Below are positions 10,146 to 21,241 of a stretch of DNA of 64,000 bases, in pieces. A model generated the notes under the pieces. The model was not told the origin of the DNA and searched no databases. It saw only the letters and a list, made by a program, of their open reading frames with translations. The translations under genes were made by a program, and so were the position numbers. The DNA comes from Vandiemenella viatica (taxonomy: Eukaryota; Arthropoda; Insecta; Orthoptera; Morabidae), in assembly GCA_031002005.1 (NCBI GenBank), contig CM061921.1:144245283-144309282 (forward strand), read 5' to 3'. How positions within the stretch are numbered: the stretch's first letter is position 1; the number at the start of each line of letters is the position of its first letter.

Positions 10146-10918
10146 ACAAGAAATTGGAAAAATAGGTGTGTATTGAAAATTCCACGGGATAATTCGCTCC
10201 ATTGCAATTAAATTAAATCTTGGAAGAAATTTTTAAAAGGAACTAAAAAAAATCATAGGGTTGAAACCATGTCTTCGGAGAAGTACTTCTAGAGCGGCCA
10301 AGGTTCGAATTTGCGAACTCATAACAGGCTGTTAAAGAGAAAATGGACCATCTGCTACTTAAAAAAAACAAGTATATTGATCCGACTTGCCGTGAAAAAA
10401 ATGCTTAACACTTATTTACAAAATTATATAGAACAATACATAAGTAATCAAGTCGTATGCAACCATAGACGCACTGAGGGGTATCCTTTATGCAAAGAAG
10501 ACCTAAAAACTGAATGATAAGCAACAGGCGAGCATGATTTTATGGGCGACTAGTTAAACCAAACTGAAACCAGACTAAATTGAATTTACCTCAATTTTAA
10601 GAATTCCAAAACCAAACGTGATGTTGCCCAATTGTTACGAGATTTCTTCCACTTATTCTGGCTGCAGACACACGATCTACTGCCGATTACTGATGCTTGA
10701 GCTTATCAGAATGAGCGCTAACAATCCTTATACGTGATTCGAATTCATGTTACAATTTTAAGGTCCCTACTGTCGACTTCCTGACTGACTGCACACATTT
10801 TTTGTGTCATGTTCAGTCTTTGATGAGAGAAAGTACTTAGTAATTCCTTATCGACCGCAAGTGACTGCAGGTATACCCTTAAAAAACGCGAAATGGTGAA
10901 GTGCACTGTTGGTTTTAC
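10146..10918. other. Flank of the Ig exon; likely intron
   Basis: No repeat or other exon was seen between the LINE-B end and the Ig exon donor site. The sequence is presumably the intron downstream of the exon (the gene runs on the minus strand). Confidence 0.4.
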
Positions 10919-11218
10919 CTTGCACGACGAGATGCACGACTGCCTCCGGGCGCGGCCTGCTGTTGACCAGACAGCTGTAATGTCCGCTGTCTGCGGCTGT
11001 CACTGGCTGGAAATGTAGCGCGAAGTTGTCTGGCCTGAGCGAAAGACGACTGCGGTGCTGCCACACTGTGGTGCCCGCGCCCACATACTCCACCAGCTTG
11101 ACGCTCGACCACCACTCCAGCTGCAGCACTAGCGACAGTTCACTGACGCCCGGACACTCCAGGCTCACGTTCGCGCCCGCTTCGCTCACCACAGTGCGCA
11201 CCGGCATCTCATTCGTAT
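10919..11218 (-). CDS. Internal exon encoding one immunoglobulin domain
   Basis: This exon encodes one complete Ig-like domain of a cell-surface or secreted adhesion/receptor protein. The residues match the Ig fold: the first Cys in VSLECPGV, the core Trp in LEWWSS, then RSRLSLRPDNFALHF and the DSGHYSC box holding the second Cys, closing with AVVHLVVQ. The acceptor reads TTGTGTTGCAG just above 11218 and the donor reads CAAG|GTAAAA just below 10919. Both boundaries fall after the first base of a codon, so the 300-nt exon is phase 1-1 and could be added or skipped without changing frame, as is usual for Ig exons. It is GC-richer than all its surroundings. The Met at 11207 is internal and not a start. 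No neighbouring exon was found, so its introns must be long or run out of the window. I cannot name the gene; insect Ig-superfamily neural adhesion proteins are the likely class. Confidence 0.85.
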
Positions 11219-11313
11219 CTGCAACACAACATCACACCAAATAATACATACTACAGCAGGAATACAGTCACAAAGTCACATATACGAGGGGTGATCAAAC
11301 ACTGACGGCGCGC

Positions 11314-11390
11314 CGATTAATTACGTGAGGTGTTTTTTCCTTAAATTTGGATCGTCCCTCCTCCCCATTGGAAAGATTTGGTGAAATCTA
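11314..11390 (+). mobile_element. MITE fragment nested in the mariner
   Basis: The words TTAATTACGTGAGGTGTTTT and GGTGAAATCTAAT match the end of the MITE at 27070-27474. Only one end is present, followed by an (AT) run at 11393-11417. The rest of the MITE is missing. Confidence 0.5.
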
Positions 11391-11392
11391 AT

Positions 11393-11417
11393 GATATATA
11401 TATATATATATATATAT
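11393..11417. repeat. (AT)n microsatellite
   Basis: A plain AT dinucleotide run of about 24 bp. Confidence 0.9.
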
Positions 11418-11754
11418 TTTCCAGTCGGTAAACATCAAACGCCCGGGTAGCTGAAACGACACTAGGTAACGTGGTGGGGAGGTGGTGAGGGATTGCCTGT
11501 GGCGCGTGCTGAACCGTACAATTTGGCTGCATTGTGCGGCCTACAGAACCACGAACAGTGGGAAGCCACCATAAGTTTACAAGGTCGATATTCCTGGAGT
11601 GTCGTTCGTTATAAAGAAGTCAGTATAAATGTGCGGTAATTATACTGTGCGGAGTTTCAATCACCCGCCAGCTACAGCGCTAGTGGTAGGTAAACAGCGA
11701 CTTGTTTACAAAACTGGTCTCGCGAAGAAATCCGCTAAGTTATTCGATTACTGT

Positions 11755-12135
11755 GGGTGAAATATTTAATCACGACTCAAATTCGCCGGCAGCTGGTAGA
11801 GATTTACGGAGAGACTGTAATGTCCCGTCAGCATGTCGCCGAATGATGTTGAAATTTTGCGGCCGGTTGAGAAAATGTTGCCGACGCGGATCGCAGTCCG
11901 ACCCAGCGTGGCATCAACAGATTTTAGCACAGCTCGTATCGAGGATATGATTCACGACCGCGGGAAGATTACATGCAGGATCACCTACAAGTATAAAGAT
12001 TCGTGTCAGACGAGGTGGTGAAACATTTCGTGTCAACGTGGTTGAATAAGCAACGACAGGATTTTTACGAGGAGGAAATATTCAAACTCAACCCACAAGT
12101 GCATAAATCGATGTCGAAAAATAACTTAATGTATG
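11755..12135 (+). pseudogene. Mariner transposase remnant (N- and C-terminal parts)
   Basis: Mariner transposases cut and paste DNA using a DDD triad. Across shifted frames the N-terminal part reads RQLVEIYGETVMSRQHVAE and RPSVASTDFSTARIEDMI, the helix-turn-helix region of a mariner/SETMAR-type protein. It then jumps to SDEVVKHFVSTWLNKQRQDF and YEEEIFKL, the C-terminal end. The catalytic core between them is missing. There are stops in the N-terminal part. It cannot make an active enzyme. Confidence 0.65.
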
Positions 12136-12225
12136 TACTGTCAGTTGGCTGTATTACTTCTATGAAGTAAAATGTACACATCTAACTGCAAGCTTTGTAA
12201 ACTTAGTTTATGATCACCCGTCGTA

Positions 12226-12959
12226 TTATTACTAAAAGACGTTTTTTTGTTTGTGGCGAGCCATCTTTCTCCCTTCATACTTAAATAAAATCGATAAATG
12301 AGGTATTAAGTTCTCCGCTTTTGTAACAGTACTAATTAAAAAAAGGAATTTTTAGTAATTCAATCCGTAAATAGCAAAATTATGAACTATCAAGGTCACG
12401 GGTATGTGATAGTTCAGAGTCGAGCTGCTAGGCTTCGCTGTCGTCGATTAGAAGTAAAATGAATTACCGCTAGATAGAAGCACCAAATATCAGAGAGATG
12501 CTGACAAACTGTGAGTGTTTTTAGAGTAAGGAGCCTTTCGTATAGTTTTGTTTCTTGCAAGGAAACATTGCTGAAATTTTCGGACGGGTCACCTAGTAAT
12601 TTGTATAACTCTGTATAATGAAGGGAGGAACTTTTCCTGCTAACACGTTACCTGAATTTAATTGGGTCTAGCAGTAATGCCAGTAAAAAGTATGAGCGAT
12701 ATTATCTTATACAAAGGCGCATGAGAAGTGAAGGCTGGGATTTGAATAAGGGATCCAAATTTGAGGTGAACTGCGTGGATAAGTCACCGTCTTAGAGTGG
12801 TATCTCGTATGGAGACTAGTTCCAACGATTATTGAGTTTCAACCTTTCCTCCATCTCCATACTGTTCATTCTAAAACATAAAAGGTATTTGAAGTGATGG
12901 AAGAAAGGAGAAAAGTATTTAATCATCTTTATGTCTCCTCAACCTGTCAAGTTGGTGAG
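12226..12959. other. No recognisable feature
   Basis: Unique-looking sequence between the mariner and SINE-C. No frame or repeat was recognised. Confidence 0.4.
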
Positions 12960-13412
12960 TTATTTTCCATTGAAAATTTTAATAGGGTTGATTTTCCTTT
13001 GCCTTCCCGAAATGGAAGTGTATTAAGCTGTTTATTGTTTTTGTGTGGATAACTGTGATATGTGTATGTTCAGTGTAGTTTCAATGAATGATGAGAAAAG
13101 GAAGAAGCTGGAAACGGTACAGGCGCATTCAGGCCTACTCTTCCGAAAGACACCTAGTAGGCTTAAAGTTCCCAACCGACAGGTCGTATGCCCTCACTTC
13201 ATACACACTGCGTAAAGGTTTGGTATTTGACCCAGAACTTTGGTGCGCCATCTGGTGTTTACGAATGCGCACCATATCTTCTCCTACTCTGCCGGCCAAA
13301 TCCTGATCATGAAAATTTCTTCAAACACCGTGATTCTAACTAGCTAACCCCGTGCCAGGCGCCGGACACCACCTCGGTGTCGCAACCAATTGATCCACGA
13401 GCCGGGAGATTC
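12960..13412 (-). mobile_element. SINE-C copy 1
   Basis: The plus strand shows the reverse complement of a tRNA-like head (CTAACCCCGTGCCAGGCG, then CGGTGTCGCAACCAATTGAT) at 13340-13400. The body contains GCATTCAGGCCTACTCTTCC, CAGAACTTTGGTGC and TCTCCTACTCTGCCGGCCAA. The same blocks in the same order occur at 43380-43875 and 54185-54595. Presumed pol III promoters lie at the high-coordinate end. The 72-codon plus-strand frame inside is not a gene. Confidence 0.65.
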
Positions 13413-13549
13413 ACAACTGAAGAATAGGGGGAAAAAAATGTAAATTTATTCACTTTAAGCTATTTGTGAAGTTAAACTTTCAGTCCTTAGAAAATCCAAA
13501 ATTTTTGTTAGAAAGCGCAGTTCAAAAGTTATCAAGATAGTATAGGAAG

Positions 13550-13774
13550 CCCGAGCGAGGTGGGTATCCTCGCATTCGGGAGGACGCCGGTTCGAATCCC
13601 CGACCGGGCATCCAGATTTGGGTTTTCCATGGTTTCCCCAAATCACTCCAGGTGAATGCCGGGATGCTTCCTTCAAAAGGCCATGGCTGAATTCCTTCCC
13701 GTTCATGTCCCCAGTCCCATCCCACCTCTAATGACTTCGGCGTCGACGAGGCGTAAAGCAATGAGCAAAATGAG
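13550..13774 (+). mobile_element. SINE-A copy with perfect 12-bp target duplication
   Basis: Flanked by TAGTATAGGAAG at 13538-13549 and again at 13775-13786, a perfect duplication that fixes both ends. The A-box half of the head has lost about 20 bases (GGGT joins directly to ATCCTCGCATTCGG). The B box, body core and GTCGACGAGGCG tail are intact. The perfect duplication suggests a fairly recent insertion by LINE machinery. Confidence 0.92.
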
Positions 13775-13786
13775 TAGTATAGGAAG

Positions 13787-14987
13787 GTACCTAGCATTAG
13801 AATATGTTAATAAAAACGTCGATTTGGGACAAAATGTTTTATTCATTAATACATTAAATGAAAGAATTAGGAATGTTCGTTGGTAATGGAAACAACACTA
13901 TATAAACAAAGATCCATCTATCAAGATATTGGAAAGAGTTTGTAGATATAAATTAATCTTAGGCAACTTCTTAGAAGTAGCGAAAATCGACGGTTGGAAA
14001 CCTCTTTTTCCATTCCTCAAATGAGTACCTCGTTCACACCTAAGCTAAACTTACTCTTGCAATAAAGATCGGCAGCAAATAAAACAAATCAGAACATGCT
14101 AAAAGACTCTGAGACTATGTATTCTGTGAGAGAACAACAATTAAAACCTCAATTTAAAGGATCAAATAGCCAATAAAACAAAACCTTCCACAGCCCATAC
14201 AATGGACATAGTGCTGACCGTGTTACTGAACAGAGATTATGTAGTAAACTTTTCGATCAGGACAGGAGGGTACATCTAAATATTTGATTTCATGATCTCT
14301 GGTATCACCATCACTACTCCTTATATTGTACTTACATAATATTACAGTGACATTCGATGATAGTTTACAGCACTTATTGACTTACTGTGAGTGATGACTT
14401 CCATACCTATTAACTGGTCCACCGCTATTTGCTAAATATCGCATTAGCGCTTATTTGAGTAGCAAACTTCATATGTCTTGTCTTCTTTAACTATTCATGT
14501 ATCGATTCCTTGGTCTTACCTGCAACTCCTTTATAATTGTTTCTAGCTTTAAATGTCCCTGTATATCTTTCTGTCCACAAAAGCTTTAGTAAATTCCAAA
14601 TATTATCGACACAGATGTTCCAGACTCTTTCAGATATGGAACATAATAATGATATGTAAGCGCAGCAATGGTTACGGAATTCCAAAAGACAGATATAGTT
14701 ATTCCTAAAACAAAATTCATCAGTGGAGTAGAAATAGTTGTTGAGTAAATCGCATTTATTTTTTCGCTTGCATTTGACCTTGTTCCACACGACATTTTTT
14801 ACTTTGACCGGAACAACAAAATAGATAATTGAAAGGCAATAGTTTAAAACAGCTGCGGAATCTTGCCATGGATTTGCAATATCAGTTATCATGCTAACTA
14901 GAAAAGTTCTCTCTTTCAGTAGCCTACTGCATGTTTGCCAAACACTTGTTTTGTATCCTGCTGAGAACAAAGCCGTAATGATCGGGC
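13787..14987. other. No recognisable feature
   Basis: A long minus-strand open stretch (14491-15057) enters the SINE-A copy at its upstream end and has no recognisable domain. I treat it as chance. Nothing else was seen. Confidence 0.4.
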
Positions 14988-15175
14988 ATGATGAAGGCTC
15001 AAATCCCTTCGAATATGTATTGCAAGATTTCCCGAAATCACTCCAGGCGAATGCCAAGATCGTTTCTACAAAAGGCCATAACCGAATTCCTTTCTGTTCC
15101 TTTTCCCCAGTCCTCTTCCTCTTCTAATGACCACACTTCGGGAAGATGTAAAGCTCTAGGAAGAAGAAGAAGTAA
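14988..15175 (+). mobile_element. SINE-A copy, diverged
   Basis: The body is recognisable from TTTCCCGAAATCACTCCAGG through TTCCTTTCTGTTCCTTTTCC to CTTCTAATGACCACAC and a purine-rich tail. The head is reduced to a degraded B-box region (CTCAAATCCC). Confidence 0.65.
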
Positions 15176-15218
15176 AAAAAGAGCAAAAAATGATTTGCTA
15201 AATAAACTACTTGTTTGA

Positions 15219-15466
15219 GCTTTTTTTTTTTACTTGTGGCTTACGCTTCGTCGACGTCGAGGTCATTAGAGCCGGGAAGCGACTGGGGACAAGTAACGGG
15301 AAGGAATTCGGTAATGGTCTATTGAAGGAAACATCCCGGCATTCGTCTGGAGTGATTTGGGTAAACCATGGAAAACCAAAACCTGGATGCCCGGACGGGG
15401 ATTCGAATCGGCGTCCTCTCGAATGCGAAGCCAGAGGGTTAACCGTTCACCCACCACTCTTGGTAT
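15219..15466 (-). mobile_element. SINE-A copy, nearly complete
   Basis: The minus-strand copy runs from a T-run (complement of the A tail) at 15221 to the tRNA head near 15460. TTGTTTGA at 15211-15218 recurs at 15467-15474 and is the likely target duplication. The A box, B box (complement of GGTTCGAATCC as GATTCGAATC) and body are all present. Confidence 0.88.
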
Positions 15467-15474
15467 TTGTTTGA

Positions 15475-16711
15475 CAAACAAAATAAATTTTAAAAAAGTT
15501 TATAGGAATACCGTCTTTAGAAAGATGACGTCGTTCACTTCAACCCATTAAAAAAGTTATTTAATAACAACTTTTCTTCATTGCAGTACCACAAAATTGA
15601 TTTAATCCGTACTCAGCGTAAATTAGAAGCGTGTGCTCAAACATAATTGCTCAACTCAATGCTATCGGTAACTGGGAAGCACGAAACTTTATGAAAATTT
15701 GGTAAACATTATCACTCTACAGAAACAAATGTGAATTATATTGGCATTCTACGAAAAATTTCATCCTTACAAAACGATATACACTGTAATGCCAACTATG
15801 GTCAAGGCCGAAAATGTTTCATACCGTCCCATTCAGGTTTGTTTTCAGGAAGAAAACAGGCCAGAGTATAAAATTGGACAGCTCACTTTCTCAAGGAGCT
15901 ATACGTTCTTAAAAATTACCAAATGCCGAAAGTGCTCACCATCACGACAGCTACTCTATAAACTGTTTAGTTTCAGACAGTCTTTCCTGACATGCTATTA
16001 TTAAATTTTCTCTTTTGTGAGCCACCAGACTCCCTAATTTAAAGTGCCACATTTGATTATTGCCTAAGCAGAATTATTTATTTTAGTGTGCCATAACTTC
16101 TTCTTTGGATTCTTTGTTACATAGGCACTTGTAACCGCTATAATTTATTTGCACTATAACTGTGGATTGCTGTTGGTCCATACTGACCAAGATGGCAAAC
16201 CAAAGATTCTGAAGCAAATCAGAAGGATAACTTGATAAACTATCCTTGCCAGAAGAATACACGGAAAATTTCATCGCATCAATAAAATGTACAGAGTTAC
16301 AAGAAACGCCTATTAAGTTGCTGGATATTGCATTCATTATGGAAATAGTACTGAGACAAGGCGGTGAAATGACGTTTAGCGCAAAGCTCGGAAAATTTTT
16401 CAGTTATTCGTAAATGACTGTAGAAAAACTTGCGAAACCTGAAGAATAATTTTGCATCGGTCCTTACCTTAATGTTAAGTCTCTTTATCTTCCACGTGTG
16501 GATGGCGCTGTGCCAGAAAACCAAATGTCATGGGGTAATAGCAGTGTATGTCATCTGCAAAGTCATGCTGAACCGGACTGTCGTTGTGTTCACCTGCTAG
16601 TCTGGACAATCATTGTCATCCGTAATCAAGGTACCTGGTTTACATTTCACCGAAACCATAGTTCACAGATGGTAAGAAGGTAAGCAACTAAGAACTGGAA
16701 ATTTGTTTACC
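15475..16711. other. No recognisable feature
   Basis: AT-rich sequence. The small frames at 15741-16004 and 16297-16683 show no domain, no splice signals that convince, and no match within the window. Confidence 0.4.
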
Positions 16712-16881
16712 TACACTCGCATTCGGGCCATCCAGATGGTTTTCTGAAATCAGTCCCGGCGAATTAGGGATGGTTCCCTCAGAAAGCCGTGAAAAAAATC
16801 CTTCCCCTTTCTTGTATCCCACCCTGTCCTGTCTCTAATGACCGCGACGTCAACAAGGCAAAACACCATAAGCAAAAAAAG
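16712..16881 (+). mobile_element. SINE-A copy, internally deleted
   Basis: It starts in the middle of the head (CACTCGCATTCGGGCCATCC), so the B box is deleted. The diverged body follows and the tail reads GCGACGTCAACAAGGC with an A-run. The A-rich tract continues to about 16920. Confidence 0.7.
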
Positions 16882-17215
16882 AATAAAAATTTATTAAAAA
16901 AAAAAACAAAACAAAAAACAAAGGGTCCCTTTCTGGAAGGAGGACATATGCCTCTCAAATATAATTATAATATGTACCAATAGATGCAACCATGCAACCA
17001 CACTAATTTCAATTAGCTCAGCCTTTTGCGTTCTCTGGAAAAAATAATTTCTTCAGTTCAGTTTCAGTGTTTCATAGATCAGTAATGATGTTGTAACGGT
17101 ACCAAATAATTGTAGATTGTAGAATGCCCTAATGAGACAAAGATCATTACAAAAATAAAAATTTAACTTCACTAAAAAAACCTCCACGACAGATTGCGAA
17201 ATGTACTACTGGTCT
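16882..17215. other. No gene; A-rich start
   Basis: An A-rich tract to 16922 is followed by sequence without recognisable content. Confidence 0.4.
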
Positions 17216-18033
17216 TCCAAATAAAGTCGGGAGCTGTATATAAAATTAATGGCACTGTCCTAGAAACGGTAGATTCCGCTAACTACCTAGGTGTAACAAT
17301 TCGTAATAATTTGTTGCGGAATTAACATATTGATAATGTAATTGGGAAAGCAAATCGTATGCTCCGATTTCTAGGTCGTAATTTAAAACAATGTACACCG
17401 GAAGTTAAATCGATTGCATACAAAGCTCTGGTGCGTCCTCACTTGGAATATTGTTGTTCTGTATGGGGTCCCTATCAAAATGGGTTAATGGATGCATTGG
17501 AGAAGGTCCAAAGAACAGCCGCCCAATTAGTTAAAGCTGGAGGGAAAGCGTAAGTGCGATGTTGAATAAAATGGGTTTGGAAACCTGAAACACCGAAGGC
17601 GTTGCTCTCAGCAGAAGATGATTTAAAATCCATGACTGACCTATTTCAGGATGACGGCAAACACATATTACTACCAGTTACATTCATATCTAGGAATGAT
17701 CGAGAAAATAAGAGAAATCAGGGCCAGAACTGATTCATTTCTATAATGTTTTTTCACACGAGTGATCAGGGAGTGGAATAGGAAGGAGTTACCGAGCGAG
17801 AGAACTTAGATACCGATAGGAGTAGGTATCTATAAACCCCTCCGGCCATCCTGATCTGGGTTTTCCCAGATCGTTCCAGGCGAATGGCGGGATGGTTCCT
17901 CAAAATAGCTTATGGGTTCCTCCTGCCATATCCCGTATATCCCTTCCTATGCACAAATGGTTAGATATTAAGATTGGTGTAATGCACCCTCCGCCTCCCG
18001 CTTTTAGTGAATCGCGGAGTAATAATAATAATC
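17216..18033 (+). mobile_element. LINE-A copy, 5'-truncated
   Basis: This is the C-terminal end and 3' untranslated region of LINE-A. The frame 17359-17553 reads MLRFLGRNLKQCTPEVKSIA and then LVRPHLEYCCSVWGPYQNG, matching 24591 onward. The 3' region holds the shared SINE-like module at 17845-17930 and ends with TTTAGTGAATCGCGGAGTAA and an (AAT) tail. Internal deletions and frameshifts follow codon 64. It is a typical dead-on-arrival insertion. Confidence 0.85.
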
Positions 18034-18061
18034 ATAGGTAGGTGAATGGCTCGGATCAAAC

Positions 18062-18142
18062 ATTGGGGTGAAAATCACTCCATGTGAATGTCCCACATAC
18101 TCTACCGCCTCTAACGACACCGACGTCGATGAACTGCAAAAA
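18062..18142 (+). mobile_element. SINE-A fragment
   Basis: A short diverged piece: AAAATCACTCCATGTGAATG joined directly to GCCTCTAACGACACCGACGT. The middle of the body is deleted and there is no head. Confidence 0.55.
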
Positions 18143-18777
18143 CAGTCTATGGACCTGGATTGCAGCTTCAACAAAATTGAAGTCAGAGGTTCCATAAATA
18201 CTTTGACTTTTGTTCTTGTTAACTGTATAAACGACTTTTGCGACTTTATCTGGAAAATGCAGTGTTGTTTACTACTAAATCAGCCCTGCTTCCCATTGGT
18301 GTCCTAACACAAGCGCCAGAAGCCTTTGATGTCGAATTGTCAGAGACAGAGCACCATATTCTCTTCGAAAACAGTGGAGAGAGTTTGACAGTGGCAAGCT
18401 TAAGAAAAGTTTCCACCCCAATACTCTTTTTGATAGCAGCCTAGGTACCCGTCCTGGACCTTCAGCTTCTAGGAAAGGTTTTACACTTCCTAATTATTTG
18501 GATACCTGTACAGCAGTTCACAGTCAATCATCTTTATCGACTGAACTACCAGTTACATTTTAATACCTGTTGCCGATTTTTCTAATATAATGATCGAGTG
18601 CGAGAGCCAATAGTTAGAGCAGAATGGCAATATGTTTCAGGTCTCACAATTAATCAAAAAAATGAAATATTACTGATTGGAGTAGACTGTCCTCAGATTA
18701 GTTCTGGATATTGACAGCTGACATGAACTCGTTTAGCTTCTCAAGTACATCTCACGTAATAGATGTTAGTATAACGC
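18143..18777. other. No recognisable feature
   Basis: Frames at 18068-18307 and 18238-18444 overlap in different phases and show no family I know. Confidence 0.4.
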
Positions 18778-19005
18778 CTTTTTTGTTTATGGCATTACGC
18801 CTCGTCGACGTCGAGGTCATTAGAGGGGGAAAGGGCAGGGGACAAGGAATGGGAAGGAATTCAGCCATAACCTTCTGAAGGAAGCATACCAGTATTCGCC
18901 TGCAGTGACTTTGGAAACCCAAATCTGGATGCCCGGACGGGGACTCAAACCCGCGTCCTCCCGAATGCGAAGCCAGAGCGTTACCCCTCATCCACCACGG
19001 TCTTC
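18778..19005 (-). mobile_element. SINE-A copy with target duplication
   Basis: A minus-strand copy flanked by AGTATAACGC (18768-18777) and AGTATAATGC (19006-19015), nine of ten identical. The head, B box and body are present and the middle has small deletions. Confidence 0.88.
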
Positions 19006-19384
19006 AGTATAATGCGGCTATAATGCGCTTATAAACGGCATCTCTCTTATCTTATTAGTTGTATTGAAATATGGATAAAGTTAATCATTGAGGAAAAGTT
19101 AGAAATACTACCACTACAGGACCACTGTCTTAGCAGCAAATGCCCGTAATTCGTCGAAAACTAAGCAAATTAAGTGAGGAAAGCTAATCAGTGTTCCTTT
19201 CTTGGTAAGAAAATTTGTATAATGCCTAAATATGAACCCAACTGACAGCCAGATTGTAGTTGTTTATGCTCCCAGGTGCCGAATTTTGTTCTGCTGAGAA
19301 ATGAAAACATAAATGTTTTAATTTAATCGATCCAGTGGCTATTTCCCTACTCAACTACTTTCGCATTTAACCAATGCTTTTTTT
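19006..19384. other. No recognisable feature
   Basis: Unique-looking AT-rich sequence between SINE-A and the LINE-B fragment. Confidence 0.4.
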
Positions 19385-19837
19385 TCATTTTTTAGGTATA
19401 TTATTCGCATTTCACTTGATAATTTATTCCAGACCCGATTCTCTTATCTTCAAAAGAAGATTTTCCAATTCTCTTGGCCCTGAAATCGAGCTGCGGTTTG
19501 TGGTCATGGTCATGGTCATCCCATACACGTACCTTATCTACTTACCTATCCAGGCCTCTTCGCCAGGATCCAGCTATCTATCCTCCTCCCATCTTTCAAT
19601 GATCCCCCGTCCAGATAGTTTATCATATCAGTTATTGTCTGTGTTTTGTGGTAATTTCTACAAACAAATCCTACTGCCCTCTTTAGCACGATCCCCCTAC
19701 CCAAACATCTGTATTTGTTACCCACAATATGGATTCCATATTACTTCTCCATACACAGGCACCAGTCTGACCAACGTTTGTATCGCAATTCCCTCATCAA
19801 TCTCCCCAGTAAATGCAGGATTTTGAAAACTGTCACA
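19385..19837 (-). mobile_element. LINE-B fragment (antisense)
   Basis: The plus strand carries the reverse complement of the LINE-B 3' coding end. GATAATTTATTCCAGACCCG corresponds to the RNWNKLPRE end, and CATATCAGTTATTGTCTGTG to the segment before it. The 150-codon plus-strand frame here is an antisense artefact. The SINE-A at 19838 abuts it. Confidence 0.65.
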
Positions 19838-19989
19838 GAGAGTGGTGGGTGAGCGGTGACGCTCTGGCCTCGCATTCGGCAGGACGCGGATTCGAATCCC
19901 CGTCCGGCTATCCAGATATGGGTTTGCCATGGTTTCCCAAATCACTCTAGGCGAATGCGACGAGATGGTGACGTAAAGCCACAAGTAAA
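19838..19989 (+). mobile_element. SINE-A copy, middle deleted
   Basis: The head is complete (A box with GAGCGGTGACGCT, B box GATTCGAATCC) and the core runs to AGGCGAATGC. It then jumps straight to GACGAGATGGTGACGTAAAG, so about 80 bp of the body are missing. Confidence 0.8.
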
Positions 19990-20116
19990 GAGCGAATACT
20001 ATCTGTAGCACATACCCAATTGATACTATTATCAAATGTTATGCCAAGATATTTACACTTTATTAGCTGGATGAGAAATTGTTTGATGAATTCATAACTA
20101 TACAAATCCTTTTAAC

Positions 20117-20154
20117 CGACTTCAAAAAAAAGGAGGGGGTTCTCAATTCGTCTG

Positions 20155-20206
<52 letters not shown>

Positions 20207-20962
20207 TCAGTGATATCTTCGCCAACATTGAACAGATTTTAATGAAATTTTTTGGTGGATATGGTATACCTCCAAAGTGTTCCCATTTCATTGATAAACC
20301 ACCCCTTCTATCCCTTTACACCACTTAACTTTTACAAACTCACATTTTTATCCGACTTCGATGGAACTTTGGACTAGTGAAAAATAAGGAGCAAAATACT
20401 GCCAACTTTTGGTCTAAAGAAACTCCCCTCTGCTCCTATCCTATTCTTTATACAAATCTACAGTCGATACCATTTAACAGATCTCCATTAAAGTTGGCAT
20501 ATAAATGTAATTTTTCATGGAAAAGGTTTCTGACCAAAAAAAATTTAAAAAAAACATCCTTTAAATCCCTTAATTTTATAGAAATCTACATTTCTTATCT
20601 GATTTTGATTGAACTTTGCACATGTATATTTTAAAACAAAGAGAAAAATCATGTCAACCTGCCAAATCCTCTCCCTCCTTCCACTCCCTTAATTTTTGTC
20701 AATATTCTTTATAAAAAGCTACAGTCGACACTGTTTGACCGATTATCATCAGAGTTGGCATATACATGTAATTTTTCATGGAGAAGGTTACTGACCAAAA
20801 AAAATAATTGTCTAAAAAAAACTGCCTTCAAAAAAAAGCCCTCTAAAATTTTTAAAATAACTTTATACCTTACTTAGAAGAAAGTAAATCTAAATGGACA
20901 AAATTTTACAATACTGTTACTGAAATTTTTACATTAATTAGTTATTTTTGGAGTCGGTGCAA
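20117..20962. mobile_element. Non-autonomous element with short inverted ends (element E)
   Basis: The left end ACCGACTTCAAAAAA at 20117 and right end TTTTTGGAGTCGGT at about 20948-20962 are imperfect inverted repeats. Inside is a (GT)n run and AT-rich sequence with paired repeats: ATCTCCATTAAAGTTGGCAT near 20480 echoes ATCATCAGAGTTGGCATATA near 20745, each followed by a TTTTTCATGGA word. There is no coding capacity. The superfamily is unknown. Its right end recurs inverted at 25598. Confidence 0.5.
20158..20199. repeat. (GT)n microsatellite
   Basis: An uninterrupted GT run of about 40 bp inside element E. Confidence 0.95.
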
Positions 20963-21241
20963 GCTGTCACATCGAATTACTGAACTTTATTTGGTGTTCG
21001 AGGCTAAACGGGGAGTACGAACAAAAATTCCAAATATTTTACAGCATGTCGAGCTCAGCAGCCGTTAGCAGCAGAGGCCGACTTTCGTGTTTAATTTTAA
21101 AGTGTGCTAGATAGCTTTTATTTTCATCTTTGAATTTCCTGTGTAGGTAGTAAATCAGCAGTCAAGCTTTAGCAGCACTTAGTAGCAGTCGACGATTTTT
21201 GTGTTTCATTTGTAGTTCCGTTTTTGACTGTTTCAGGTGAT

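Larger units (their letters stand above)
11285..12223 (+). mobile_element. Internally deleted mariner-type element
   Basis: The element is bounded by imperfect TIRs: CGAGGGGTGATCAAACAC at 11285 and GTTTATGATCACCCGTCG ending at 12223. TA dinucleotides flank both sides (11283-11284, 12224-12225), the target duplication of Tc1/mariner. Inside lie an N-terminal and a C-terminal transposase remnant joined by a large deletion, and a fragment of another MITE near 11314-11390. It lies about 65 bp upstream of the Ig exon acceptor, inside the putative intron. Confidence 0.7.

Noticed and set aside
14491..15057. 188-codon minus-strand frame, the longest uninterrupted small frame outside transposons
   Set aside because: It starts in antisense SINE-A sequence and shows no domain. 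There is no splice-site or promoter support.
19374..19826. 150-codon plus-strand frame, Pro/Ser/Tyr-rich
   Set aside because: It is the antisense of a LINE-B 3' end; the same antisense pattern recurs at 57300-58075.
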